DNA of 64,000 nucleotides from Rhodanobacteraceae bacterium (lineage in GTDB: Bacteria > Pseudomonadota > Gammaproteobacteria > Xanthomonadales > Rhodanobacteraceae). The stretch spans positions 2,830,578 to 2,894,577 of the forward strand of contig CP126531.1 in the NCBI GenBank assembly GCA_030167125.1. Direction: 5' to 3'. The notes beneath the pieces are model-generated. The model did no database searches. It had not been told where the DNA came from and saw only the letters and a list, made by a program, of their open reading frames with translations. This document shows, piece by piece, positions 55,048-64,000 of this stretch (position 1 is the first letter of the stretch; each line of letters opens with the position of its first letter). A program made the translations under genes and the position numbers.

Positions 55048-56297
55048 GCGCCACCCGCGCGCGTGGCGGCATGCATCCGTGGGCGTTCGCCGCTCCCGGC
55101 GTCCGGCGACATGCCGATGCCGTCCGCGGCGAGCGCATCGGGCGGCCCATCGGGCACGTGGCGGATACGCCGCCGGAAGCGTTCGCGGAACAGCGCCAGG
55201 ATTCCATAGAACTGGAAGATCACGATGAGCCCGTCGATCTGCACGCGGTGCCGCGCGCCCTGCAGCGTGGTGAACGAGCCGTACAGCAGGACCATCAGGA
55301 TGAAATAGATGACGATGAAGCGGCTCGATATGGTGGCCTTGCGCCACACGCAGCGGATCCCGTAGAACATCAGCGGCATCAGCGCCCAATAGATCAGCTG
55401 CGGGATGTTCATGAAGTCATAGCCCGGCGCGGTGTGGAACGGGATCGGCGTGACGAGGAAGCGCACGATGCCCTTCACCGGGTTGTCCATCTTCGAGCGC
55501 AGCTCGCGGACCGCATCGAGGAGGCTGCCATGCCCGATGTGCCGCACCACCACCAACAGCGCCACGGCCGCCAGCAGCCACAGCCACGGATTGCGCCGGC
55601 CACGCGGCGACAGGAACAGCGTGATGCCGAACGCCACGCCCAGCATCAGCGGCACGTACAGGCGCGTGATCGCCAGCACCAGCGCGGCCGCGATGGCCAG
55701 CAGCGCCGCGCGGCCGATGCGGCGCTGGTCCACCAGCGCCACCGCGTAAACCGCCGCCGCGGTGCCCGTCGCCACCAGCGTGTCCTTGAAGTTGGGGATC
55801 GTGGACCAGACCATGATGGCCGGTCCCAGCGCCACGAAGGCGAACAGCCCGATGGCGGCGCGGCGGCCCATGCCCAGTCCGTCGCGCGCGGCCTTCATCA
55901 GCAGCCCCGCCTCGAGGAACGTCAGCACGATGTTGAACGTGATCGGCGCGTAGTAGCCCGCGCCGAACACGTCCACCGCGGTGGCGTTGTAGACGTAATA
56001 GGCGATGTTCTCGCCGGTGACCGTGCTGACGATGTACTTGTAATGGCTGATGATGTTCAGCAGGCCGATGCCGTTGGCCGCGAGCTGCTCGCCGATGTCG
56101 AGGTAGCGCAGGTCGTCGTCGAAGGTATAGGTGCCGTCGAAGAAGAAGCCGAAATACAGCAGGAAGAACCCCACCTTCAGCGCGGTGATCCAGTAACTCA
56201 GGACGAGGCGGCGGCTGAACGCGTACGCGATCGCGAACCCGGTGACCAGGATGAAGATCGCGGGCCAGGCAAGCTCGGCGAACGGGAACGGGTGCAT
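55044..56297 (-). CDS. Polytopic membrane protein, candidate polysaccharide polymerase (Wzy-like)
   Basis: This 417-residue protein has about ten membrane helices (first about 7-26) and a larger extracytoplasmic loop, RELRSKMDNPVKGIVRFLVTPIPFHTAPGYDFM, near residues 280-315. Wzy polymerases have little sequence conservation but share this topology, and the cluster otherwise has no polymerase. The neighbouring flippase and Wzc-type kinase support a Wzx/Wzy pathway. An alternative is a glycosyltransferase of the mannosyltransferase type. The start is 4 bases after glycosyltransferase 3, and the stop overlaps glycosyltransferase 2. Confidence 0.6.
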   Translation of the reverse strand: MHPFPFAELAWPAIFILVTGFAIAYAFSRRLVLSYWITALKVGFFLLYFGFFFDGTYTFDDDLRYLDIGEQLAANGIGLLNIISHYKYIVSTVTGENIAYYVYNATAVDVFGAGYYAPITFNIVLTFLEAGLLMKAARDGLGMGRRAAIGLFAFVALGPAIMVWSTIPNFKDTLVATGTAAAVYAVALVDQRRIGRAALLAIAAALVLAITRLYVPLMLGVAFGITLFLSPRGRRNPWLWLLAAVALLVVVRHIGHGSLLDAVRELRSKMDNPVKGIVRFLVTPIPFHTAPGYDFMNIPQLIYWALMPLMFYGIRCVWRKATISSRFIVIYFILMVLLYGSFTTLQGARHRVQIDGLIVIFQFYGILALFRERFRRRIRHVPDGPPDALAADGIGMSPDAGSGERPRMHAATRAGGA

Positions 56298-56301
56298 GCG
56301 G

Positions 56302-57504
56302 TTAGCCCCGTCCGGTCCCGCCGCCGAGCGCGCGCAACACCTGCTCGGAATTGCGCAGCAGCGCGTCCAGCGAATAGGCGTCTTCGATCCGCGCGCGCGC
56401 CGCGGCGTGCAGCCGTTCGGCTTGGCCGGGTTGCGCCAGGTCCCTGGCCACGCGTTCAATGGCGTCCGCAAGCGCCGGCGGATCGCCCGGCCCGACCACT
56501 ACGCCGCATTCGCCGACGATGCGCGCGGAGTCGCCGACATCCGTCACCACGCACGGCCGTCCGCAGACCATCGCTTCGGCGATCACGTTGGAAAAACCTT
56601 CGCCGCAGGAGCTCGACACCGCGATGTCCAGCGCGCTGAAAACGGCGGCCATGTCGTTGCGCGGCCCGGCCCAGGTGATGCGGGCATCCAGGCCGAGTTG
56701 CGTGGCGAGCGCCCGGATGCCTTGCACGAAACCCGGATCGCCGCCGCCCACGCACACGAAGCGCAGGCGGGCATCGCGCGCCGCCAGCAGCGCCGCGGCA
56801 CGCAGGAACGTCGGATGGTCCTTCATCGGATCGATGCGGCCGACCAGTCCCACCAGCGTGCAGCCGCCGTCGATCCGCCACTCGCCGCGCAAGCGGCCGC
56901 GGCCCTCGCCATCGAAACGGAAGCGTTGCGTGTCGATGCCGTTGGGAATCACCTTGATGCGCGCGTGCGGGTAGCCGAGCGACGCGTGGTGCGCGGCACC
57001 CGCTTCGGAATTCGCGATGATGCCGTCCGCGAGCCGCGCGGCGCTGCGGCTCAAGCGGAAGTTCAGCCGCGACAGCCAGTCGCGCCGGGTGCGGTCGATG
57101 ATCGTCGAGCGCACGCCCCACACCACGCGCGTGCCGGGGCGCGCGACGCGCGCAAGCAAGGCCAGCATGTTGCCCAGCGTCATGTAGCCGTGCACGATTT
57201 CGGCGTCGCTTTGGCGCAGCGTGCGCAGCAAGCGCCACATGAATCCGGCGACGTCCCAGCGGCCGCGCTTGTGCAGGTCGATCAGCGGCACGCCCGCGTT
57301 TTCCAGTTCGGACTGGAAAACGCCACCGCCGTAGCAGCAGACCACCGTGACCGGCCAGCCGCGGCGGTGCAGGCCGCACGCCAGCGCGACCAGTTGCCGT
57401 TCCGCGCCGCCCTGGCGCAGCGAGCGGACCAGGAACAACACGCGCGGCGTGTCGACGGCTTCATCGAGGCGCGGATCGCGCGCGGTGTCGCAGACGGCAT
57501 TCAT
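56302..57504 (-). CDS. GT4 glycosyltransferase 3
   Basis: This 400-residue enzyme has RVLFLVRSLRQGGAERQLVALA at the start, the hinge VIPNGIDTQRFRFD, LVGLVGRIDPMKDHPTFLRAAALL and the EX7E motif EGFSNVIAE before AMVCGRPCVVTDVGDS. Glycosyltransferases 2 and 3 are related to each other. The start overlaps the stop of glycosyltransferase 4 (ATGA), showing coupled translation. Confidence 0.9.
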   Translation of the reverse strand: MNAVCDTARDPRLDEAVDTPRVLFLVRSLRQGGAERQLVALACGLHRRGWPVTVVCCYGGGVFQSELENAGVPLIDLHKRGRWDVAGFMWRLLRTLRQSDAEIVHGYMTLGNMLALLARVARPGTRVVWGVRSTIIDRTRRDWLSRLNFRLSRSAARLADGIIANSEAGAAHHASLGYPHARIKVIPNGIDTQRFRFDGEGRGRLRGEWRIDGGCTLVGLVGRIDPMKDHPTFLRAAALLAARDARLRFVCVGGGDPGFVQGIRALATQLGLDARITWAGPRNDMAAVFSALDIAVSSSCGEGFSNVIAEAMVCGRPCVVTDVGDSARIVGECGVVVGPGDPPALADAIERVARDLAQPGQAERLHAAARARIEDAYSLDALLRNSEQVLRALGGGTGRG

Positions 57505-58625
57505 CGCGGCATCGCCCCAGCGGCGGGTGCGGGCAGCACCGAAGCCACCAGCGCGTTCCATTGATCGAGGATCGTTGCAGGGGAATAGCGCGCGCTCACG
57601 TCGCGCGCGCGGCGGCCGAGTTGCGCGCGCAGCCCGGCATCGCCCATCAGCGTGTCGAGCGCGGCGGCCAACGCGGGCACGTCGCCGGCGGGCACCAGCC
57701 AGCCGTTCTGGCGATGCTCGATCAGTTCGCGCGGGCCGGCATCGCAGTCGAAGCTCACGCACGCGAGGCCTTCCGTCATCGCTTCCAGCAACGCGTTCGG
57801 AAAACCTTCGTAGCGCGACGACAGCACGAACAAATCCGCGCGCCGCATCAACCTGCGCACGTGCGCATCGAAGCCCGGCATCGAGATGCGCGCGCCGAGC
57901 CCGTGTTCGGCGGCCTTGCGCTCAAGCGCGGCGCGCAGCGGCCCCTCGCCGAGGATCACGAGGTTCCAGCCGGGATGGCGCGGCGCGGCTTGCGCGAACG
58001 CCTCGATCAGCAGGTCGAAGCCTTTTTCGGGCGACAATCTGCCGACCGCGAGCAAGGTGCGCGCACCGGTGCGTTCATCCGCAATTGCATCGTCCGGGCG
58101 CGATTCGACGGTCACCGGATTGGCGATCACCTCCACCCGCCGGCGCACCAGCGCCTCCAGGTCGGCGGCCGAGCGGCGCGTCTGCGCGACGATCGCGGTG
58201 GCGCGCGGATAAGACCAGCGGCGCAGCGTGCGCCAGACACCGCGCATGTGGTGGCCGTTCAGGGCCGTGCGTTCGGAAATGATCACCGGCACCCGCAAGC
58301 CGGCGGCGGCGATCAGGACGCGCACGTTGCTCTCCGCGATGAAGCTGATCACGGCGTCGGGCCGGCTCGCCGCGATCGCGCGGCGCAGCGCGCGGATGCG
58401 CACCAGGTTGTTCCCGATCGCCGCGAGCAGGTTCGCGGAATTGCCGGCCACGTCCAGGGCGATCCTGCGCACCGACGGATTCAGCGGGTAACGATCCATG
58501 CGGTCCGACGCCAGCGTGATCAGGGTGACCTCGTCGCCGCGCTCCACCCATTCGTTGGCGAGCAGCGTCATCACGCGCTCCGCGCCGCCACCGCCGAGGG
58601 ACGAAATGACCAGGACGAGCTTCAT
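57501..58625 (-). CDS. GT4 glycosyltransferase 4
   Basis: This 374-residue enzyme begins MKLVLVISSLGGGGAERVMTL. It has the donor-binding part TLLAVGRLSPEKGFDLLIEAF and the EX7E motif EGFPNALLE followed by AMTEGLACVSFDCDAGP. The GGGGAERVM loop and FDCDAGP recall GalNAc- or glucose-transferring members, but donor specificity cannot be fixed by eye. The start overlaps the flippase stop by 4 bases. Confidence 0.9.
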   Translation of the reverse strand: MKLVLVISSLGGGGAERVMTLLANEWVERGDEVTLITLASDRMDRYPLNPSVRRIALDVAGNSANLLAAIGNNLVRIRALRRAIAASRPDAVISFIAESNVRVLIAAAGLRVPVIISERTALNGHHMRGVWRTLRRWSYPRATAIVAQTRRSAADLEALVRRRVEVIANPVTVESRPDDAIADERTGARTLLAVGRLSPEKGFDLLIEAFAQAAPRHPGWNLVILGEGPLRAALERKAAEHGLGARISMPGFDAHVRRLMRRADLFVLSSRYEGFPNALLEAMTEGLACVSFDCDAGPRELIEHRQNGWLVPAGDVPALAAALDTLMGDAGLRAQLGRRARDVSARYSPATILDQWNALVASVLPAPAAGAMPR

Positions 58626-60001
58626 GCTTGCGTGCCCTTGCCCCGTTCGAGCGAGCCGAACACCGACGGCTCGACGCCGAGCCGCGTGACGACGAACCAC
58701 CACGCCAGGCCGCGCCAGACGAACAGCGACAGCGTGGCGCCGATGGCGGCGCCGGTGGCGCCGAGCCTGGGTACCAGCAGGACCGCCGCGACACAGTTCG
58801 CCACGATGCCGATCAGGATGAAAGCCGAGGCCTGCTTCTGGTACTTCGTCATCGACAGCATGAAACCGACTTCGCCGAAGCAGCAGGTGGCGCAATAGCC
58901 CAACAGCAGGATCAGCAGCGGCACGTAGGCGGTATCGAAGTCGTGGCCGAACAGGCCCAGCAGCCACCGCCCCGCCACCACGCAGAACAAGGTGACGCAC
59001 GCTGCACCCGCGAGGCCGATGCGCGCGCCCTGCACGGCGACGGATTGCAGCCCCTGCATGTCACGCGCGTCGTAACGCTCGGCGATCAGCGGCGCCAGCA
59101 CCACGTTGACCGCCTGCGTCGCGAAGAACGCGAAGCCGGCCATCTTCACCGCCGCGTAATACGGCCCGACGTCGCCGGTGCCCATCATCGCACCCAGCAG
59201 CATCACGTCGAGCCGCGCCCCGCCGACGGTGATGATCGACAGCAGCGACAGTTGCCAGCCCACCTTGATCCAGCGGCGCGCCTCGTAACGCGGGTGCACG
59301 CCGCGCCCCGGCGCCGGCCACGCGCGCGTCAGGTGCCAGCCCGAGGCCAGCAGCGCGACCAGCCCCGAGAGCGCCGTGCACACCGCCGCCGTCGGCGCGT
59401 CGCGCCGCGCCGCGATCAGCCACGCGATCCCGAGCAGGGCCAGCAGGACCACGGGACGCGTCACGGTCGAATACATGCCGGTGATCACCGGGCGCTTGAA
59501 TGCGCGATGCATCGCGCTGCTCTGCTGCAGCTGCGTGAGGATCGGCAGCATCGCGAAGCCGATGTAGAACGTCGCGCGCCAGCTCGCGGAATGGCTTGCA
59601 CCGATGACGTGCACGACCACGCCGCCGGCGACCGCGACGCACAGGCTGGTCGCAAGCACGAACAGGCCGACGCCGATCCGCAGGCCGCGCACCTTGCCCC
59701 ACGCGCCGTCTTGGATGTAGCCCGGCAGGAAACGGATGATGCTGATGTCCTGGCCGGCCTGCGCCACCATCACCAGCACGCTCACCCAGCTGAACATCAG
59801 CGCGTAGATGCCGTACTCCGCGCGTCCGATCAGGCGCGCCATCGCGAGGTTCGCCAGCAGGCCGAGCGCGGTCCCGGCGACCGAGACGATGAACGCGCCC
59901 GACGCGCCGCGCCGCAGCAGCCGCGCCATCAGCGCGTGCTCCGTCGCGCGTGCGTGGATGTCCGGTGCCGCCTGGCTCACGCTTGCGCCATCGGATGACA
60001 T
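58622..60001 (-). CDS. Polysaccharide flippase (Wzx-like, MOP superfamily)
   Basis: This 459-residue membrane protein has twelve or more helices in the pattern of lipid-linked oligosaccharide flippases: GASGAFIVSVAGTALGLLANLAMARLIG at the start and LGAMMGTGDVGPYYAAVKMA in the middle. It turns the lipid-linked repeat unit to the periplasmic face. A good GGAGG seven bases before the ATG at 60001 decides the start over an ATG eleven codons upstream. The stop overlaps the next gene. Confidence 0.88.
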   Translation of the reverse strand: MSSDGASVSQAAPDIHARATEHALMARLLRRGASGAFIVSVAGTALGLLANLAMARLIGRAEYGIYALMFSWVSVLVMVAQAGQDISIIRFLPGYIQDGAWGKVRGLRIGVGLFVLATSLCVAVAGGVVVHVIGASHSASWRATFYIGFAMLPILTQLQQSSAMHRAFKRPVITGMYSTVTRPVVLLALLGIAWLIAARRDAPTAAVCTALSGLVALLASGWHLTRAWPAPGRGVHPRYEARRWIKVGWQLSLLSIITVGGARLDVMLLGAMMGTGDVGPYYAAVKMAGFAFFATQAVNVVLAPLIAERYDARDMQGLQSVAVQGARIGLAGAACVTLFCVVAGRWLLGLFGHDFDTAYVPLLILLLGYCATCCFGEVGFMLSMTKYQKQASAFILIGIVANCVAAVLLVPRLGATGAAIGATLSLFVWRGLAWWFVVTRLGVEPSVFGSLERGKGTQA

Positions 60002-60041
60002 GTCCCGGCCTCCATCGTCTGCGATTGCGCGCACGGACAGT

Positions 60042-61322
60042 TCATCGCGGGCACCGCCCGCGCGCGCCCGCGCCGTCCAGCGTCAGGGCGTCCAGCATCA
60101 GCGAAGCGGCGTGTTCGCCTTCCCAGCTCAACGGCGCGCCCGCGGAATCGGCGCGCCGGCCCGCCAGCATCAAGGCCTGCACGCAGAGATACGCGGTCAG
60201 CCGCGCGCGCGCCGCGGCGGGCGCGCGCCGGAAATCGCGCACGAGGATCGATTCGACCACGTGGCAGTCATCGACGGGATTCCGCCGCCGCACGCCGCGC
60301 AGCGCAAGCAGGAAGCGGATCAGGTCGTAGTCCGCCGGATACGCGTAGCCGGCGTATTCCCAGTCGAACACGCACAGCCGGCCGTCGCAGCGGAAGGTGT
60401 TCGTGGGCGTGAAGTCGCCGTGCGCCAGTCCCTGCGGCGCAATGAGATCCGGAGCGAACGCGAGTTCCCGGAGCGCAAGATCGAAACGCTGCCGCCATGC
60501 CTGCGTCAATGTCGGCGGAAGCTGCGCCAGCCGCGCGCGCAGGTCGCGCAGCAGGCCTTCGCCGTCGGGCATGCCCGGTGACGCCGTGCGCGCCACGAGC
60601 TCCGCAAGGAATGCCAGGTGCGACGCGTGCAGGCGCGTGCAGCACGGCTGCCGCGGCGTCCGCACGGTGTCGGTGGCGAGGATGGCCGCGCCGTCTTCGC
60701 GGAACTCGCGCAACCACACGCGCGGCACGATCGCGGAATGCAACCCGATCCGGTGCAATCGTTCGAGCATCGCGGCTTCGTTGTCGAGCAGGGCCTGCGC
60801 GGCCGGCGTGCGTGACACCTTGGCGTAGCCGCGGATGCCGCCGCGCGCATCCATCCACTGCGCGGTCAGTTTGCGATGCGGGCTTGCCGTGCCGGTGAGG
60901 AACGCCGCATGCGTCGCGGCGGCGTCGAATCCGCGCGCGGCATGTTGCGTTCCGGAAACGTGCACCCTGCCCTGGCGCCAGAAATGCGGCAGGCCGAGCG
61001 CCGCCGTCACGGCCATGGCCTGCTTGAGCAGTCGCGCGGCCGGACGCAGCGGCTGGATCAGCGCGAGCGACGCGACACGAACCGCGCGTGGTTCCGTCGG
61101 CACGACGAACCAGCGCAAACGCGCGTGTCCCGCCAGTACGTCAAAAGGGCGCGAGCCCGGATGCGGCGCTGCGGTGACGCGCAAACCCAGCGCTTCCATC
61201 TCGCGCACGGCGGCGCCGAAATGGGGGTCGCCGAAACAATCGCCAGCCGCAGGCGTGCCGCCGCTTCGACGGAGCGGCGCGACGCGCGGTGCGGGCGAGC
61301 GGGCCGTGGCGGGCTGGGTCAT
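60042..61322 (-). CDS. Kinase-like (aminoglycoside phosphotransferase fold) protein 2
   Basis: This 426-residue protein has a C-terminal half of the aminoglycoside/choline-kinase type with all key residues: LAHGDFTPTNTF (catalytic Asp) and LCVFDWEYAGYAYPADYDLIRFL (metal-binding Asp). The N-terminal half (about 1-150) is an unrelated extension. It may phosphorylate a sugar or lipid intermediate. Its start overlaps the Wzc-type kinase stop by 4 bases. Relatives occur in other polysaccharide clusters as phosphotransferase proteins of unknown role. Confidence 0.75.
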   Translation of the reverse strand: MTQPATARSPAPRVAPLRRSGGTPAAGDCFGDPHFGAAVREMEALGLRVTAAPHPGSRPFDVLAGHARLRWFVVPTEPRAVRVASLALIQPLRPAARLLKQAMAVTAALGLPHFWRQGRVHVSGTQHAARGFDAAATHAAFLTGTASPHRKLTAQWMDARGGIRGYAKVSRTPAAQALLDNEAAMLERLHRIGLHSAIVPRVWLREFREDGAAILATDTVRTPRQPCCTRLHASHLAFLAELVARTASPGMPDGEGLLRDLRARLAQLPPTLTQAWRQRFDLALRELAFAPDLIAPQGLAHGDFTPTNTFRCDGRLCVFDWEYAGYAYPADYDLIRFLLALRGVRRRNPVDDCHVVESILVRDFRRAPAAARARLTAYLCVQALMLAGRRADSAGAPLSWEGEHAASLMLDALTLDGAGARGRCPR

Positions 61323-63562
61323 GCCTCGGTTCCATACCCGAAATAACCGTAGGGTGAGTAGCCGCCGCTGCGCTTCTCCATGCCGTTGAAGACCACGCCG
61401 CTGACTTCGACGCCGCTTTGCTGCAACCGCTGCATCGCCATTTCGACCTCGCGCGAATGGTTGAGGCCGAAGCGCACCACCAAGAGGTTGGTGCCGGCGT
61501 GGTGGCCGATGATCGCGGCATCGGTGACGGCGAGGATCGGCGGGCTGTCGATCACCACCATGTCGTAATGCGGCGACAGCCTCCGCAGCAGCGCCGCGAA
61601 GCTGTTGCGCATCAGCAGTTCCGACGGATTGGCGGGACGCCGCCCCGCGGGAATGAAATACAGGTTCTCCACGCCTTCGACGGTGCGGATCGCTTCCTCG
61701 TCGACGATCCGGTCGGCGAGCAACTCGGACAGGCCGTTCTCCGGGCGTCCGCCGAGGATGGTGTGCAACTGCGCGTCGCGCATGTTGGCGTCGATCAGCA
61801 GCACGCGCTGTCCCGCCTGGGCATTCACCGCGGCAAGGTTGGCGGAAACGAAGGTCTTGCCTGCCTTCGAGCTGGCGCCGCAGATCATCACCAGCTTGTT
61901 GCTGGCGTCACGCTGCACGAAGCGCAGGCTGGTGCGCAGGCTGCGCAGCGCTTCCGCCGCCACGTCCTCGGGCGCCTCCAGCGCCAGCAGGCGGTGGCGG
62001 CGCCGCGCGAACAGGCGCTGGCTGCGTTCCGACAGTTCGAGCTGCTGCGCGCTCAGCGGAATGGCCGTGTACACCGGCAAGCCGAGCTGCTCGATTTCCG
62101 ACGGATCCTCGACACCCTTGCGCAGCGTCTTGCGCAGCAGCACGAACCCGGCCGCGAAGAACGCGCCGATGAAGGTGCTGGCGGCGACCGTCAGCAGCTT
62201 GCGCGGCTTCACGGGCCGCGTGATGTCCACGGACGGATGATCGACGATGCGCGTGGTGCCGACGGTGCCGGCCTGCGCGATCTCGAGCTGCTGTTCTTCA
62301 TTGAGCAAGCCGTTGTAGGTCGTGTTGAGCACCTCGACGTTGCCATTCAGGCGCAACAGTTCGCGTTGCGTGTTGGGCAGCGTGTCCATGCGCTTCTGGA
62401 TCGCCGCCTTCTGCGCCGACAACGCGCCGATCTGCTTGACCACCGCCTGGTAGGCCGGATTCGCCGGCGTATACAGCCGTGCCGCCGCGATCTTCTGCGT
62501 CTCCAGTTGCTGGATGCTCGCATCGAGGGTGTCGATCTGGGTCAGCATGCTTTGCGTCTGCATCGGCACGTCGACGGAGTGCGCCTTCAGCTGGTATGCG
62601 TTGAGCGCCGCCTGCGCGTCCTCGAGCCGCTGCTTCACGACCGGCAGCTGCTGGTTCACGAACTTCAGGCTGTTGGCGGCCTGCGCCGAATTGCGCCCGA
62701 CGTTCTGCGCGAGGTAGGCCTTGGTGACCTGGTCGAGCACCGCGACTGCGTTCTGCGGATTGTCGCTGTCGTAGCTCAGCTGGATGACATTGGAACCCTG
62801 CGACGCCTGCTTGGCGCTGATGTCCTTCTGCAGCCGGTGGATCGTGGTCATCTCGTAATTGCGGGTGACGTGGAAACGCATGCCGGGATTGGCCTCAAGG
62901 CTTCCCACCAGCATCGTCACGCCGGAACCCTTGGCCTCTTGGCCCACGGTCCCGTGCAGCAGCAGCCTGCCACGCATGAACGGGATGATGCTGTCTTCCC
63001 ACAGCGTGTACGCACCGTCCTTGCCGGCGACCAGCGTCATCTTCTTGCCCAGCATGTCGTTCGGGACGTCGAGCTGCCGCACGTCGAGATGCGAGCCGCC
63101 CCAGTTGAAGCCGGAGAGCCCGAGCCACGGCTTGGCGACTTCGCCGGGCGCGGCCGGGGTGTACGAACGGGCGATCAGGCTGCCGATCACGGGGATCTGG
63201 TAGGTGCCGATCACGGTGTTCAGGTCGAGGTTGTCGACCGCGGGCTTGAGCACCGATTCGGCGGTGAGGATGGAGAGCGCATCGGTGGATTCCGGGTTCG
63301 ATGCGCCCACGGCTTCCGCGACGGCGGTCAGGCCCGGCAGGGTCGGCGCCTGTTCGACCTGCACCATCGCATTGGCCTGGTAAACGGGTGTCGCGATCAG
63401 CACGTAAAGGAGCGCAATCACGAAGAACGCCGCCGTGACGCCGATGATCAGGCGCTTGTGGTCGAGCAGGGTGCCGAGCAGGGCCCGTAGATCGAGTTCG
63501 TCGTCGGGGCGCGGGTCGAATCCAATCGTTCGTGGATTCGCAATGGTCATCGCCTTGTTCAT
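61319..63562 (-). CDS. Wzc-type polysaccharide co-polymerase and BY-kinase
   Basis: This 747-residue protein joins a Wzz chain-length domain, with membrane helices at about 35-55 and 470-490 and a coiled-coil periplasmic part about 260-440, to a cytoplasmic tyrosine kinase. The kinase has Walker A MICGASSKAGKTF (about 560), Walker A' VLLIDANMRDAQ and Walker B YDMVVIDSPPILAVTDA. The C-terminal tail GGYSPYGYFGYGTEA holds four tyrosines, the autophosphorylation cluster. It controls polymer length and export. The start MNKAMTIANP has AGGAG close before it. No Wza exporter or Wzb phosphatase is seen inside the window. Confidence 0.92.
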   Translation of the reverse strand: MNKAMTIANPRTIGFDPRPDDELDLRALLGTLLDHKRLIIGVTAAFFVIALLYVLIATPVYQANAMVQVEQAPTLPGLTAVAEAVGASNPESTDALSILTAESVLKPAVDNLDLNTVIGTYQIPVIGSLIARSYTPAAPGEVAKPWLGLSGFNWGGSHLDVRQLDVPNDMLGKKMTLVAGKDGAYTLWEDSIIPFMRGRLLLHGTVGQEAKGSGVTMLVGSLEANPGMRFHVTRNYEMTTIHRLQKDISAKQASQGSNVIQLSYDSDNPQNAVAVLDQVTKAYLAQNVGRNSAQAANSLKFVNQQLPVVKQRLEDAQAALNAYQLKAHSVDVPMQTQSMLTQIDTLDASIQQLETQKIAAARLYTPANPAYQAVVKQIGALSAQKAAIQKRMDTLPNTQRELLRLNGNVEVLNTTYNGLLNEEQQLEIAQAGTVGTTRIVDHPSVDITRPVKPRKLLTVAASTFIGAFFAAGFVLLRKTLRKGVEDPSEIEQLGLPVYTAIPLSAQQLELSERSQRLFARRRHRLLALEAPEDVAAEALRSLRTSLRFVQRDASNKLVMICGASSKAGKTFVSANLAAVNAQAGQRVLLIDANMRDAQLHTILGGRPENGLSELLADRIVDEEAIRTVEGVENLYFIPAGRRPANPSELLMRNSFAALLRRLSPHYDMVVIDSPPILAVTDAAIIGHHAGTNLLVVRFGLNHSREVEMAMQRLQQSGVEVSGVVFNGMEKRSGGYSPYGYFGYGTEA

Positions 63563-64000
63563 GGAACTCCTGTCCCGTGGAAGAACTGGCCGTACGGAGA
63601 AAATCGCCGAGCCGGTGTTGCCTGGAACGAGCGCCGGTTCGCGCAATTTCGATGCCTTGCCCGCGGGGCGGGGCACCGTCCGGGACACTCACTCTTCCAC
63701 ACATGTGAGTGACGAAATGACTTTGGTATTCGGTTAAATCTTCGGAAACGAATCGTGATATGCCCGTCTTGAACCTACTTGAAACGCGACCGAAAAGACT
63801 GCGCGATATTCACGTCAGAGGCAGTCGAGCCGTCGAGTGTAGACCGCTGCGGACGGCGCAGCGTGCCCCTCGATGGCGCCTGCCTCATGCGCATTCAGTC
63901 GTTTGTCAGCATTGGCGGCGCCGTGCACTGGTGGCGTTCCAGGCTTTCACGCGGATTTCACACGGGCTTGCGTGGAAGCAAAATGCATCGCGACTCAGCT
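63563..64000. other. Non-coding region upstream of the polysaccharide operon
   Basis: The last 438 bases lie upstream of the Wzc gene and contain no convincing gene on either strand. The 63690-63790 stretch is less GC-rich and must hold the operon promoter if the operon starts here. The minus strand has weak -35/-10 candidates only, and a CACATGTG palindrome at 63700-63707. Confidence 0.5.

Noticed and set aside
63690..63790. Sigma54 or strong sigma70 promoter for the polysaccharide operon
   Set aside because: No TGGCAC-N5-TTGC pattern and only weak -35/-10 matches were found on the minus strand.

Overview
The window is high-GC DNA (except a few AT-rich patches) from a gammaproteobacterium, most likely of the Xanthomonadales/Lysobacterales. 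Two features suggest this: the tonB-exbB-exbD1-exbD2-pdxJ block, an arrangement known from Xanthomonas, and the xanthomonad-like origin region (rpmH, dnaA, dnaN, recF, gyrB). The family may be Rhodanobacteraceae, but that is an inference from protein character only. No tRNA, rRNA, CRISPR array, transposase or prophage was seen.

Region 1 (1-11.3 kb) is the replication-origin region. Genes left of the origin lie on the minus strand (partial atpB, atpI, mnmE, yidC, rnpA, rpmH) and genes right of it on the plus strand (dnaA, dnaN, recF, gyrB). The probable oriC is the dnaA-dnaN gap, with near-consensus DnaA boxes and the dnaN promoter. Two parS sites lie inside recF. yidD is missing between rnpA and yidC, and YidC has Gln where the family has a conserved basic groove residue.

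Region 2 (11.3-19.3 kb) holds a secreted TPR protein, the TonB energy-transducing system with two ExbD proteins, pdxJ, a phosphopantetheinyl transferase followed by a structured, terminator-ended RNA segment, acetyl-CoA synthetase and a small membrane protein.

Region 3 (19.4-23.9 kb) is a tightly coupled operon: a YtrA-like GntR regulator, an ABC ATPase, a 57-residue membrane protein and two paralogous large membrane proteins. A single promoter overlaps a perfect inverted-repeat operator and appears to give a leaderless mRNA.

Region 4 (24.1-41.7 kb) looks like an alpha-glucoside/trehalose scavenging locus. A LacI regulator, a GH37 trehalase and a sugar MFS transporter run leftward. A TonB-dependent receptor, two tandem GH65 enzymes, a secreted alpha/beta hydrolase and a TPR-2OG-Fe(II) oxygenase run rightward. 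Two matching operators lie in the divergent region. A second 2OG oxygenase, an SGNH hydrolase and a radical SAM protein follow.

Region 5 (41.7-44.1 kb) encodes an S9 peptidase and a small membrane protein. Region 6 (44.4-63.6 kb) is an exopolysaccharide cluster: a WecA-like initiating transferase, four GT4 glycosyltransferases, a Wzx-like flippase, a candidate polymerase, a BY-kinase/Wzc, two sulfotransferases, an asparagine-synthase-like amidotransferase, a methyltransferase, two kinase-like proteins and a secreted protein of unknown function. Two sulfotransferases suggest a sulfated polymer. The last 0.44 kb is non-coding.
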